Shown: positions 28,286-36,937 of the stretch, piece after piece
Position numbering within the stretch: the first letter of the stretch is position 1
How the letters are laid out: the number at the start of each line of letters is the position of its first letter
Source: Aureimonas ureilytica
GTDB taxonomy: Bacteria; Pseudomonadota; Alphaproteobacteria; Rhizobiales; Rhizobiaceae
Length of the DNA: 64,000 nt
Direction of reading: 5' to 3'
Assembly (NCBI RefSeq): GCF_001475935.1
Contig: NZ_LDQA01000016.1
Span: forward strand, 1-64,000
Notes under the pieces: model-generated
Databases searched by the model: none
What the model was told of the DNA's origin: nothing
The model's input: only the letters and a program-made list of their open reading frames with translations
Translations under genes and position numbers: made by a program

Positions 28286-29941
28286 ATGTTGAAGACGCTT
28301 CGCGCCCGATGGGCGGGTACTTGGGAGGCGCTGGCTTTCGGCCTTGCGTTCCTTCTGGGCCTCGCTCTTGCAACAGCCGGCCCCTCGCTTGCGCAAGGGG
28401 CGGACCCCGCTTCCATCATCGCCGGCTTTGCGGGCAAGAAGAGCTTCGAGGAGACCGAAGCCAATGTGCGCGCGCTGGCCGCGACGGGTGATCCCCGCGT
28501 GTCGACCACGCTGGACGCGCTAGCCTCCGGCGATCTCTACTACTCCAAGACCGACAACCGCGTCGTGATCGCGAGCGGCAAGGGAACCTCCTTTGCCACC
28601 TCCGACCCGCTGACCGGCGCGTCGCTGGGCGATGCGCCGAAGGCGAGCCTGGAAAAGGTTCGCGTCAAGAATTCCATTCGCGCGCTCGTGGCGGAGTTGA
28701 AGGGCGGGCTGACGCTCGGCTCCAGCGACCCGGCCGAGCGCATGGCCGCCGCCGTCAGCCTGTTCGATAAGGCCTCGCCCGATCAGCTGGCCGTGCTGGA
28801 CTCTGCCATCGCCAAGGAAACCGATCCGGCGATACGCGCGCGCTTTGCCGAGGCGAGGGCGGTGGCCGTGCTGCGCTCCGACCGCCCTTCCGAGGAGCGG
28901 CGCGAGGCCGCGCAACTCGTCGCTGCGCGCGGGGATCGCGCCGCGCAGAACGTCCTGTCGGGGTTTGTCGCCGATCCTGATCCGGCTGTCGCCAAGGCGG
29001 CCAGTGCGGGCGCCGCCTCGATCGCGCAGACGATCGCGCTTTGGGGGCAGGCGCAAAACATCTGGTACGGGCTTTCGCTCGGCTCGGTTCTGCTTCTGGC
29101 GGCGATCGGCCTCGCCATTACCTTCGGGGTCATGGGCGTCATCAACATGGCGCATGGCGAGATGGTGATGATCGGCGCCTACACGACCTTCGTCGTGCAG
29201 CAGACACTCCGCCTCCATGCGCCGCAATGGCTGGACTGGAGCCTCGCGCTCGCCCTGCCGCTCGCCTTTCTCGTCGCCGGTTTCGTCGGCTTCGTCATGG
29301 AGCGCGGCATCATCCGCTTCCTCTATGGGCGTCCGCTCGAAACCCTGCTCGCAACCTTCGGCGTGTCGCTGATCCTCCAGCAGGCGGTTCGTACGATCTT
29401 CGGCCCGACCAATCGCGAGGTGTCCAATCCCTCTTGGATGTCCGGCTCCTTCGATGTCGGTCTCATGGCCGTTACCTGGAACCGGCTCTGGATCATCGTC
29501 TTCGCGCTCGCCGTCTTCGCCGCGCTGCTCTTCGCGCTGAACCGCACCTCGGCCGGCCTCAAGATGCGCGCCGTCACACAGAACCGGCGCATGGCCGCCG
29601 CCATGGGCATCCGCACGCCGATGGTGGACGCCATGACCTTCGCGCTCGGCTCCGGCATCGCCGGCATGGCCGGCGTCGCGCTCAGCCAGATCGACAATGT
29701 GTCGCCCGACTTGGGCCAAGGCTACATCATCGACAGTTTCATGGTCGTGGTCTTCGGCGGCGTCGGCAATCTCTGGGGCACGCTGGTCGGCGCCATGAGT
29801 CTGGGCATCGTCAACAAGTTCCTTGAGCCCTATGCCGGCGCGGTGCTCGGCAAGATCGTCGTGCTCGTCCTCATCATCCTCTTCATTCAGAAGCGCCCGC
29901 GCGGCCTCTTCGCCCTCAAGGGAAGGTTCGTCGACGCATGA
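28286..29941 (+). CDS. urtB: Urea ABC transporter permease UrtB
   Basis: This 551-residue protein has a signal-like N terminus and about 240 residues of mostly helical periplasmic sequence before the membrane part, which is usual for UrtB. The LivH-type permease domain follows, with ITFGVMGVINMAHGEMVMIG, FGVSLILQQAVRTIFGPTNRE in part, and MAAAMGIRTPMVDAMTFALG in part. ATG 28286 gives MLKTLRARW. Its last four bases overlap urtC (ATGA). Confidence 0.94.
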   Translation: MLKTLRARWAGTWEALAFGLAFLLGLALATAGPSLAQGADPASIIAGFAGKKSFEETEANVRALAATGDPRVSTTLDALASGDLYYSKTDNRVVIASGKGTSFATSDPLTGASLGDAPKASLEKVRVKNSIRALVAELKGGLTLGSSDPAERMAAAVSLFDKASPDQLAVLDSAIAKETDPAIRARFAEARAVAVLRSDRPSEERREAAQLVAARGDRAAQNVLSGFVADPDPAVAKAASAGAASIAQTIALWGQAQNIWYGLSLGSVLLLAAIGLAITFGVMGVINMAHGEMVMIGAYTTFVVQQTLRLHAPQWLDWSLALALPLAFLVAGFVGFVMERGIIRFLYGRPLETLLATFGVSLILQQAVRTIFGPTNREVSNPSWMSGSFDVGLMAVTWNRLWIIVFALAVFAALLFALNRTSAGLKMRAVTQNRRMAAAMGIRTPMVDAMTFALGSGIAGMAGVALSQIDNVSPDLGQGYIIDSFMVVVFGGVGNLWGTLVGAMSLGIVNKFLEPYAGAVLGKIVVLVLIILFIQKRPRGLFALKGRFVDA

Positions 29942-31095
29942 TCACCGCTCGCTTTCTGGGGCCTCGTGCCCTCTGGCTCGCCGGACTTCTCGTTCTCGTC
30001 GCCGTGCTCGTGCCCCTCTCGAACCTCGCGCTCGAAATCGGCCATCCCTTGCGCGTACCGGACCATCTCGTACCCCTTCTCGGCAAGTATCTGTCCTACG
30101 CCATCCTGGCGCTCAGCCTCGATCTCGTCTGGGGCTATGTCGGCATTCTCTCGCTCGGCCATGGCGCGTTCTTCGCGCTCGGCGGCTATGCGATGGGCAT
30201 GTATCTGATGCGCCAGATCGGTAGCCGGGGCGTTTACGCCAATCCGGTGCTTCCCGATTTCATGGTCTTCCTGAACTACAAGGAACTGCCCTGGTTCTGG
30301 CAGGGGTTCGATCAGTTCTGGTTCGCCGCGCTCATGGTGCTGCTCGTGCCGGGGCTCCTAGCCTTCCTGTTCGGCTTTTTTGCCTTCCGCTCGCGCGTCA
30401 CCGGCGTCTATCTCTCGATCATCACGCAGGCCCTGACCTATGCGCTGCTGCTCGCCTTCTTTCGGAACGATATGGGCTTTGGCGGCAATAACGGCCTGAC
30501 CGATTTCAAGGATATTCTCGGCTTCTCCATCCAGGCCGGCTCGACCCGCGCCGCGCTCTTCGCCGCGACGGCAATCGTGCTCGCGCTCTTCGTCCTGATG
30601 GTTTCGGCCGTGACGCGCTCCAAGCTCGGGCTTCTGATGGTGGCGGTGCGCGACGCGGAAAGCCGCACGCGGTTCCTGGGCTGGCGGGCCGAGCATGTGA
30701 AGCTCTTCGCCTTCACGCTGTCGGCCGTCATGGCGGGTGTGGCCGGAGCGCTTTACGTGCCGCAGGTCGGCATCATCAACCCTGGCGAGTTCGCGCCGCT
30801 CAACTCGATCGAGGTCGTGGTCTGGACGGCGGTCGGCGGGCGCGGCACGATCCTCGGGCCGGTGCTCGGCGCGCTGCTGGTCAATGGCGGCAAGAGCTAT
30901 TTCACCGCCGCCGCGCCCGAAAGCTGGCTTTTCGTCCTCGGCTCGCTCTTCGTGGTCGTCACGCTCTTCCTGCCGCGCGGCATCGTCGGCACTATCGACC
31001 ACGGCTGGCGCGCCCTGTCCGAGCGCCGCCGCGCGGCCCGTGCCGAGAAGGGCGTCTCTTCGGACGCTGCCACCAATCCTAGCCCGGCGGAGTGA
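29938..31095 (+). CDS. urtC: Urea ABC transporter permease UrtC
   Basis: This 385-residue LivM-type permease has about ten hydrophobic segments. Landmarks are DLVWGYVGILSLGHGAFFAL, NNGLTDFKDILGF, VRDAESRTRFLGW and VVWTAVGGRGTILGPVLGA. It forms the urea channel with UrtB. It overlaps urtB at its start and is followed by urtD after five bases or with a four-base overlap, depending on the start taken there. Confidence 0.94.
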   Translation: MITARFLGPRALWLAGLLVLVAVLVPLSNLALEIGHPLRVPDHLVPLLGKYLSYAILALSLDLVWGYVGILSLGHGAFFALGGYAMGMYLMRQIGSRGVYANPVLPDFMVFLNYKELPWFWQGFDQFWFAALMVLLVPGLLAFLFGFFAFRSRVTGVYLSIITQALTYALLLAFFRNDMGFGGNNGLTDFKDILGFSIQAGSTRAALFAATAIVLALFVLMVSAVTRSKLGLLMVAVRDAESRTRFLGWRAEHVKLFAFTLSAVMAGVAGALYVPQVGIINPGEFAPLNSIEVVVWTAVGGRGTILGPVLGALLVNGGKSYFTAAAPESWLFVLGSLFVVVTLFLPRGIVGTIDHGWRALSERRRAARAEKGVSSDAATNPSPAE

Positions 31096-31100
31096 CCCTC

Positions 31101-31940
31101 ATGAGCATGACGAACGCGACCCCGGCGCGCATTTCCCCCCATCCTTACGCGACGCTTCTGGCCGAGGCCCGCGAGAAAGAGGCTGCCGGCCGCCCGCCAC
31201 GCGGCGAAACGCTTCTCTATCTCAACGGCGTGACCAAGAGTTTCGACGGCTTCAAGGCGATCAACGATCTCTCGCTGGTGGTCGCGCGCGGCGAAATGCG
31301 GGCGATCATCGGCCCGAACGGTGCCGGCAAGACGACCATGATGGACATAATCACTGGCAAGACCCGGCCGGACGCGGGGGAGGTCTACTTCGCCGGAAAC
31401 ACCGACCTGACGCGCCATGACGAGGCGGAAATCGCCTCCATGGGCATTGGCCGCAAGTTTCAGAAGCCCACCGTTTTCGAAAGTCATACGGTGGAGGACA
31501 ATCTGGTTCTCGCACTCTCAGGTCAGCGCGGCATCTTCTCGACGCTGTTTCACAAACGGTCAGAAAGCGATTCCAAGCGGATCGATACAATCCTCGAAAC
31601 CGTTCGCCTGACGGCCAAGCGGCACCTGCCGGCGGCCGATCTCAGCCATGGGCAGAAGCAATGGTTGGAAATCGGGATGCTGCTGGCGCAGGATCCCGAA
31701 CTTCTTCTGGTGGACGAGCCGGTGGCGGGCATGACCGACGCCGAAACCGAGGAAACGGCCAAGCTGCTGCGCGAGATCGCCGAGACGCGCTCCGTCGTCG
31801 TGGTCGAGCACGACATGCACTTCGTTCGCGCATTGGGCGTGAAGGTGACCTGCCTGCACGAAGGCCATGTTCTCGCCGAAGGCCCGCTGGATCAGGTCTC
31901 GGCCGATCCGCGTGTCATCGAAGTCTATCTGGGGCGCTGA
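31101..31940 (+). CDS. urtD: Urea ABC transporter ATP-binding protein UrtD
   Basis: This 279-residue ATPase has Walker A GPNGAGKTT, the UrtD-type signature LSHGQKQWLEIG (His in place of the first Gly of LSGGQ), Walker B LLLVDEPVAGMT and H-loop VVVEHDMHFV. ATG 31101 is chosen because GGAG lies eight bases before it. A GTG at 31092 overlapping the urtC stop is possible. An N-terminal stretch of about 35 residues precedes the ABC domain. Confidence 0.94.
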   Translation: MSMTNATPARISPHPYATLLAEAREKEAAGRPPRGETLLYLNGVTKSFDGFKAINDLSLVVARGEMRAIIGPNGAGKTTMMDIITGKTRPDAGEVYFAGNTDLTRHDEAEIASMGIGRKFQKPTVFESHTVEDNLVLALSGQRGIFSTLFHKRSESDSKRIDTILETVRLTAKRHLPAADLSHGQKQWLEIGMLLAQDPELLLVDEPVAGMTDAETEETAKLLREIAETRSVVVVEHDMHFVRALGVKVTCLHEGHVLAEGPLDQVSADPRVIEVYLGR

Positions 31941-31942
31941 CC

Positions 31943-32635
31943 ATGCTGAGTGTTTCGAACGTCGATCTCTACTACGGCGCGGCGCAGGCTCTGCGGGGCG
32001 TTTCCCTCGAGGCCAAGAAAGGCGAGATCACCTGCGTCCTCGGCCGCAACGGCGTCGGCAAGACCTCGCTCATGCGGGCCATCGTCGGGCAGCAGGCGAT
32101 CCGCTCCGGACAGATCGCGCTGGATGGCTCCGATCTGAAAGGCGAAGCGCCCTACACGCGGGCGCGTCGCGGCATCGGCTTCGTGCCGCAGGGACGAGAG
32201 GTCTTTCCGCTGCTTTCCGTCAAGGAAAACCTCCAAACTGGCTTCGCACCGGTGAAGCGCGGTGAGCGCACCATCCCCGATCATGTGTTCGAGCTCTTCC
32301 CGGTCCTGAAATCCATGCTCTCACGGCGCGGCGGTGATCTGTCGGGCGGCCAGCAGCAGCAACTCGCCATCGGCCGGGCCTTGGTGACGCGCCCCAACCT
32401 TCTCGTGCTGGACGAGCCGACCGAGGGCATCCAGCCCTCGATCATCAAGGATATCGGCCGAGCCATCCGCTACCTGAAGGAGGCGGGCATGGCCGTTCTC
32501 TTGGTCGAGCAATATCTCGAATTCTGCCGGGAACTGGCCGATAAGGTCTATATCATGGACCGCGGGCAGATCGTGTTCGAGGGCGTCGGGGCCGATCTGG
32601 ACGACCCCGACGTGCGCAAGCATCTGACCGTCTGA
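31943..32635 (+). CDS. urtE: Urea ABC transporter ATP-binding protein UrtE
   Basis: This 230-residue LivF-type ATPase has Walker A GRNGVGKTS, IGFVPQGREVFPLLSVKENL, signature LSGGQQQQLAIGRAL and Walker B LLVLDEPTEGIQPS. It completes the UrtABCDE importer and starts two bases after urtD ends. No urease or urea amidolyase genes are in the window, so urea breakdown must be encoded elsewhere. It converges on the acetoacetyl-CoA synthetase gene with only three bases between stops. Confidence 0.95.
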   Translation: MLSVSNVDLYYGAAQALRGVSLEAKKGEITCVLGRNGVGKTSLMRAIVGQQAIRSGQIALDGSDLKGEAPYTRARRGIGFVPQGREVFPLLSVKENLQTGFAPVKRGERTIPDHVFELFPVLKSMLSRRGGDLSGGQQQQLAIGRALVTRPNLLVLDEPTEGIQPSIIKDIGRAIRYLKEAGMAVLLVEQYLEFCRELADKVYIMDRGQIVFEGVGADLDDPDVRKHLTV

Positions 32636-32638
32636 CGC

Positions 32639-34609
32639 TCAGGCGCGGATTTCGGGCAGGTCGCGATAGAGGTCCAGAGCCTCGGGGTTCGCCAGAGCCT
32701 CCTTGTTTTTGACCTCGCGGCCATGCACCGTATCGCGGACGGCCAGTTCCACGATCTTGCCGCTTTTGGTGCGCGGGATGTCGGAGACCTCCACGATCAC
32801 GGCCGGAACATGGCGGGGCGACGCGCCCGCGCGGATCGTCCGACGGATCGTGTCTCGCAACGCGTCATCCAGCTGTGCGCCGTTGCGCAGCGTGACGAAG
32901 AGCACGACGCGCACATCCCCTTCATGCTCCTGCCCGATGCAGATGGCCTCGTTGATCTCGGGGATTGTTTCCACCTGCGCATAGATTTCGGCCGTGCCGA
33001 TCCGCACGCCGCCGGGGTTGAGCGTCGCATCCGAGCGGCCGTGGATCACGAGCCCACCATGCTCGGTGCGCTCGGCGAAGTCGCCATGGCACCAGACGCC
33101 GGGAAAGCGCTCGAAATAGGCGGCGCGATATTTCGCGCCGCTGTCATCGGCGAAGAAGCCGAGCGGCATCACCGGGAAGGGTTGGGTGCAGACGAGTTCG
33201 CCCTTTTCACCCACCGCAGCCGGCTTGCCCTCGTCCGTCCAGACCTCGACCGCCATGCCAAGCCCCGGCTCCTGGATCTCGCCGGGCCAGACCGGTCGCG
33301 TCGGATCGCCGAGCACGAAGCAGGAGACGATATCCGTTCCGCCCGAAATCGAGGCGAGATGCAGGTCGGTCTTGATGCCCTCGTAAACGAAGCGGAAGCC
33401 TTCGATGCTGAGCGGCGAGCCCGTGGACATCATGGCCCGAAGCTTCGTCAGGTCATGGCTCTCGGCAGGGCGCACGCCGGATTTGCGCAGGGCGTCGATA
33501 TATTTGGCCGATGTGCCGAAATGGGTCATGCCCTCCCGCGCGGCATAGTCGAACAGCACGGAGGGGGAAGGATGGAAGGGCGAGCCGTCGAAGAGCAGCA
33601 GCGCCGCCCCGCGCGCCAGACCCGACACGAGCCAGTTCCACATCATCCACCCGAGCGTCGTGAAGTAGAAGAGCCTGTCTCCCGGCTTCACGTCCGTATG
33701 CAGCCCGTGCTCCTTCAGATGCTGAAGCAGAACGCCGCCGGCGCGGTGGATGATGCATTTGGGAGCGCCCGTCGTGCCCGACGAAAAGAGAATGAACAGC
33801 GGATGGTCGAACGGCAGACGCTCGAAGCGCAGCTCGTCCGGCGCGAAGTTATCGATATAGGCATTCCAGCCGATCGCCTTCGGCAGCGCGGATAGATCGA
33901 GACCGTTCTCTGTCAGTGGAATGACGACGACGCCTTCCAGCGAGGGAAGCTGCGGCAGCACTTCGGCCAGCTTGTCGCGCAGGTCGATGCGCTTTCCTGC
34001 ATACCAATAGCCATCGACGGTCAGCAGCAGCTTGGGCTCGATCTGGCCGAACCGATCCAGAACACCGCGCGGCCCGAAATCCGGGGAGGCGGAGCACCAG
34101 ACGGCGCCGAGCGAGGTGGCCGCCAGCATCGCCGCGATGGATTCGGGAATGTTCGGCAAAAGACCGGCCACGCGGTCTCCCGCCGCAATGCCGGCAGCGG
34201 CCATGGCCTGTTGCAGGCGGGAGACTTCGGCCCTCAACCGGTTCCAGGACCAGCGGCGCTCGCTTTTGTCTTCGCATAGGGAAATGAGGGCGTCGGCCTC
34301 GCCATCGATTCCATCCAACTTGCGCAGGAGGTTTTCGGCGAAGTTGAGCCTGGCTTCCGGCAGGAAGCGCGCGCCGGGCATGGCGCTTTCGTTCTCGATC
34401 GGCACCGAGCCCTTCTCGCCGACGACGCCGAAGAAATCCCAGACGGCATCCCAGAACGCGGTTGGTTGTCCCAGCGACCAGTCATGCAGCGCCGGCGTGT
34501 CGGCAAAGCTCGACCCCGACCGCTTTTCGCAGAACGCGCGAAACGCCGCCATGCCGGACGCGGCTGCGCGGTCGGCTGACGGGCTCCAGAGCGGAAGGGA
34601 AGTGACCAT
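32639..34609 (-). CDS. Acetoacetyl-CoA synthetase
   Basis: This 656-residue acyl-adenylate enzyme has the acetoacetate-CoA ligase N-terminal region (LNFAENLL, about residue 87), P-loop [34 protein letters not shown] in part, [21 protein letters not shown] in part, and C-terminal Lys region [15 protein letters not shown]. It activates acetoacetate to acetoacetyl-CoA, which links ketone-body or PHB breakdown to central metabolism. No PHB genes are adjacent. It converges tightly with urtE and is divergent from the glycosyltransferase fusion. Confidence 0.94.
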   Translation of the reverse strand: MVTSLPLWSPSADRAAASGMAAFRAFCEKRSGSSFADTPALHDWSLGQPTAFWDAVWDFFGVVGEKGSVPIENESAMPGARFLPEARLNFAENLLRKLDGIDGEADALISLCEDKSERRWSWNRLRAEVSRLQQAMAAAGIAAGDRVAGLLPNIPESIAAMLAATSLGAVWCSASPDFGPRGVLDRFGQIEPKLLLTVDGYWYAGKRIDLRDKLAEVLPQLPSLEGVVVIPLTENGLDLSALPKAIGWNAYIDNFAPDELRFERLPFDHPLFILFSSGTTGAPKCIIHRAGGVLLQHLKEHGLHTDVKPGDRLFYFTTLGWMMWNWLVSGLARGAALLLFDGSPFHPSPSVLFDYAAREGMTHFGTSAKYIDALRKSGVRPAESHDLTKLRAMMSTGSPLSIEGFRFVYEGIKTDLHLASISGGTDIVSCFVLGDPTRPVWPGEIQEPGLGMAVEVWTDEGKPAAVGEKGELVCTQPFPVMPLGFFADDSGAKYRAAYFERFPGVWCHGDFAERTEHGGLVIHGRSDATLNPGGVRIGTAEIYAQVETIPEINEAICIGQEHEGDVRVVLFVTLRNGAQLDDALRDTIRRTIRAGASPRHVPAVIVEVSDIPRTKSGKIVELAVRDTVHGREVKNKEALANPEALDLYRDLPEIRA

Positions 34610-34768
34610 GGATCGGGCCTCGCTGAAACGGGATGAAACGATGGGAGTATGACGCGGGCTCAGGCGTCAAGAAGTCACTGTAAACCAAGTCCACAGATGA
34701 TCTTGGGAATGAAACATCCTGTTAAAGGCCGTCCTCATACCTTGGCTCCGATACGGAAGGGCCACCGG

Positions 34769-36814
34769 ATGATATCGACGATCGATTACCTCGGGATGCG
34801 ATTTCTCGACGCGAATCTGACCGGCGTTCGCTCGGCCTTCCGTGAGGCGCTGCGGGGGCGATTCGGCTATGTCGTCACGCCCAATGTGGACCATGTCGTT
34901 TCCTATCATCGTGGCGACGCCGCCTTGCGCGAAGTGTATGATGGTGCGCTCTTTCAGATTTGCGACAGCCGCGTCCTATCGCGACTGGCTGGCCTGTCGG
35001 GTCTTCACCTGACGCCTTGTCCCGGCTCCGACCTGACGCGGGACCTGCTCGAACGCCCGCTCTTTCCGGCGATGCGGATTGCCGTGATCGGGCCCGATAC
35101 GGACGCCTTCCGCGATCTCCAGCAGCGCTTTCCCTCGGTGTCTCTGACGCTGATCCCATCGGCGCAAAGGCTCTCCATCGGCTCGCCGGAATGGAAGGAA
35201 ACGGTGGCGCGCACGGCAGGCACGCGGTGGGACCTGCTGCTCGTCTGCTTGTCCTTTCCCAAGCAGGAGTTCTTCGCGCGCGATCTCGGCCGGGCGGGGC
35301 GGGTGCATGGGTTGGCGCTTTGCGTCGGGGCGAGCATCGATTTCCTCACCGGGCGGCAGAAGCGCGCGCCCGAAATCTTTCGCAAGGCCGGGCTCGAATG
35401 GCTGCACCGTTTGGCGCAAGACCCTCGGCGAATGGCCTCGCGCTATCTTCAGCGGGGGCCTGCCGTCTTCGCCTTGGCCGGCCGGGAATGGGCGCGACTG
35501 CGTCAGGAGGGACCCATGGTGGCGGATCGGCCAGGGTCGCCCAAACGCGTTCTTTTTCTCACGACCGTCATGCCGCACGAGCGGATGACGGGCGGTGAAA
35601 TCGCCTCCATGAACTTCATCGACGGACTCAAAGCCTCGGGCTGCGACGTTGAGGTCATCGCTTATCGGCGGGAGGGACAGGCGGACGACCTGCCGGTCGG
35701 TTTCCTGTCGCCCGTGGACTGGCCGATCGAGAGTGCGGGTCGTCCCGTGCGCAGCGGGGCCTGGATGGCGTCGGCCTTTCTGGCGAGGCGTCCTTATTCC
35801 GTGCAGAAATACGTTTCCCGCGCCATGCGCCGCTTCGTGCGCCTGCGCTTGCGCAGCGTGCCCGCGGATCTGGCTGTGGTCGATCATGCCCAGGCCAGTT
35901 GGCTTCTTCCGCTTCTGCCTGCCGATCTGCCGACCGTTCTGATCGCCCACAATGTCGAGCATCAGCTCTACGAGGGGCATGGCGACGCCCTGTCCGATGT
36001 GGCGAAGCCCCGTCTTCGCGATCGTCTGAAAGCGCGGATCTATCGACGCGAAGGCGAACGGCTCCTGGCGGTCGAGCGACAGGCGATGGCGGGCGTGCGC
36101 GAAGTCTGGACCCTGGCGGAAGACGATGCGGCGGCTTTGGCCCGCCTGTCGCCGCAGACGCCGGCTCGCAGTTTCGGCTTGCCCGGCCAACCCTTCCTCT
36201 CGTCGGCCGAGGCCCTGCCGGAGCCGACGATCGATGTCGGTCTATTGGGAAGCTGGGTCTGGGACGTCAATCGGGCAGGCCTTGACTGGTTTCTCACGGT
36301 CGTCGCACCCCGCTTGCCGGCTCATGTGAAGGTCGTCGTCGGCGGCAAATCGCTCCATCCGCCAGGTACCGTGACAGGTTCCGTTCGCTTCGCCGGATTT
36401 GTGCCGGATGCCGGGGCGTTCTTGCGGTCGTGCTCCGTGGTGGTCATTCCCAGCACCACGGGATCGGGCGTGCAGATCAAGACGATCGAGACCCTCGGGC
36501 TTGGTGTGCCCACCGTCGCGACGACGGTTGCCCTGCGCGGCATCGACGATCCGCCGCTGGATCTGCGCCTCGCCAATAGCGCGACCGATATGGTCAACGC
36601 CATTCTGGAAACGCTGCAAGCACCGCGCCCGGACGGGCGCGATGGCGCGGCCTGGCGTCTGGCGCGCGAGCGGGCCTTCGAAACCGATATTCGAAACGCT
36701 TTGTCCGGGCTGTTGTCGCCGCAGACGAGCGATAGGACCTCGAAGGACGCGGCGGATCGTATTCGGTCGACGCGGCAAGCGCCGCCGGCGCGGATCACGG
36801 AAGACGCTGCATAG
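34769..36814 (+). CDS. Bifunctional glycosyltransferase: WecG/TagA/CpsF (GT26) fused to GT4-like domain
   Basis: In this 681-residue protein residues 1-245 are a WecG/TagA/CpsF domain (VVTPNVDHV, IAVIGPDTDAF, LLVCLSFPKQEFFARDL, VGASIDFLTGRQKRAPE and RLAQDPRRMASRYL). Residues 258-650 are a GT-B glycosyltransferase with FLTTVMPHERMTGGEIAS, IAHNVEHQLYEGH and VVIPSTTGSGVQIKTIETLG, which is GT4-like. The usual Asp-Gly of TagA proteins appears as Asp-Ser (ICDSRVLSRL). ATG 34769 has GGAAGG before it. It stands alone with a terminator after it and probably makes two successive sugar transfers in an exopolysaccharide. Confidence 0.88.
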   Translation: MISTIDYLGMRFLDANLTGVRSAFREALRGRFGYVVTPNVDHVVSYHRGDAALREVYDGALFQICDSRVLSRLAGLSGLHLTPCPGSDLTRDLLERPLFPAMRIAVIGPDTDAFRDLQQRFPSVSLTLIPSAQRLSIGSPEWKETVARTAGTRWDLLLVCLSFPKQEFFARDLGRAGRVHGLALCVGASIDFLTGRQKRAPEIFRKAGLEWLHRLAQDPRRMASRYLQRGPAVFALAGREWARLRQEGPMVADRPGSPKRVLFLTTVMPHERMTGGEIASMNFIDGLKASGCDVEVIAYRREGQADDLPVGFLSPVDWPIESAGRPVRSGAWMASAFLARRPYSVQKYVSRAMRRFVRLRLRSVPADLAVVDHAQASWLLPLLPADLPTVLIAHNVEHQLYEGHGDALSDVAKPRLRDRLKARIYRREGERLLAVERQAMAGVREVWTLAEDDAAALARLSPQTPARSFGLPGQPFLSSAEALPEPTIDVGLLGSWVWDVNRAGLDWFLTVVAPRLPAHVKVVVGGKSLHPPGTVTGSVRFAGFVPDAGAFLRSCSVVVIPSTTGSGVQIKTIETLGLGVPTVATTVALRGIDDPPLDLRLANSATDMVNAILETLQAPRPDGRDGAAWRLARERAFETDIRNALSGLLSPQTSDRTSKDAADRIRSTRQAPPARITEDAA

Positions 36815-36903
36815 GAGCTATGTGCAGGCAGCGCTTCTCCTGCACGAGCAAAGCTGGTTTATTGAACAGGCAACACTTCCTCCCAGATCGTTGCACGTTT
36901 CGA

Positions 36904-36935
36904 GCCCGCTCCGTCCTCCCCGGAGCGGGCTTTTT
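36904..36935 (+). terminator. Intrinsic terminator after the GT26-GT4 gene
   Basis: GCCCGCTCC and GGAGCGGGC form a 9-bp stem around a 9-base loop, followed by five T. It ends two bases before the phospholipase D gene stop on the other strand. Confidence 0.85.
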
Positions 36936-36937
36936 CT

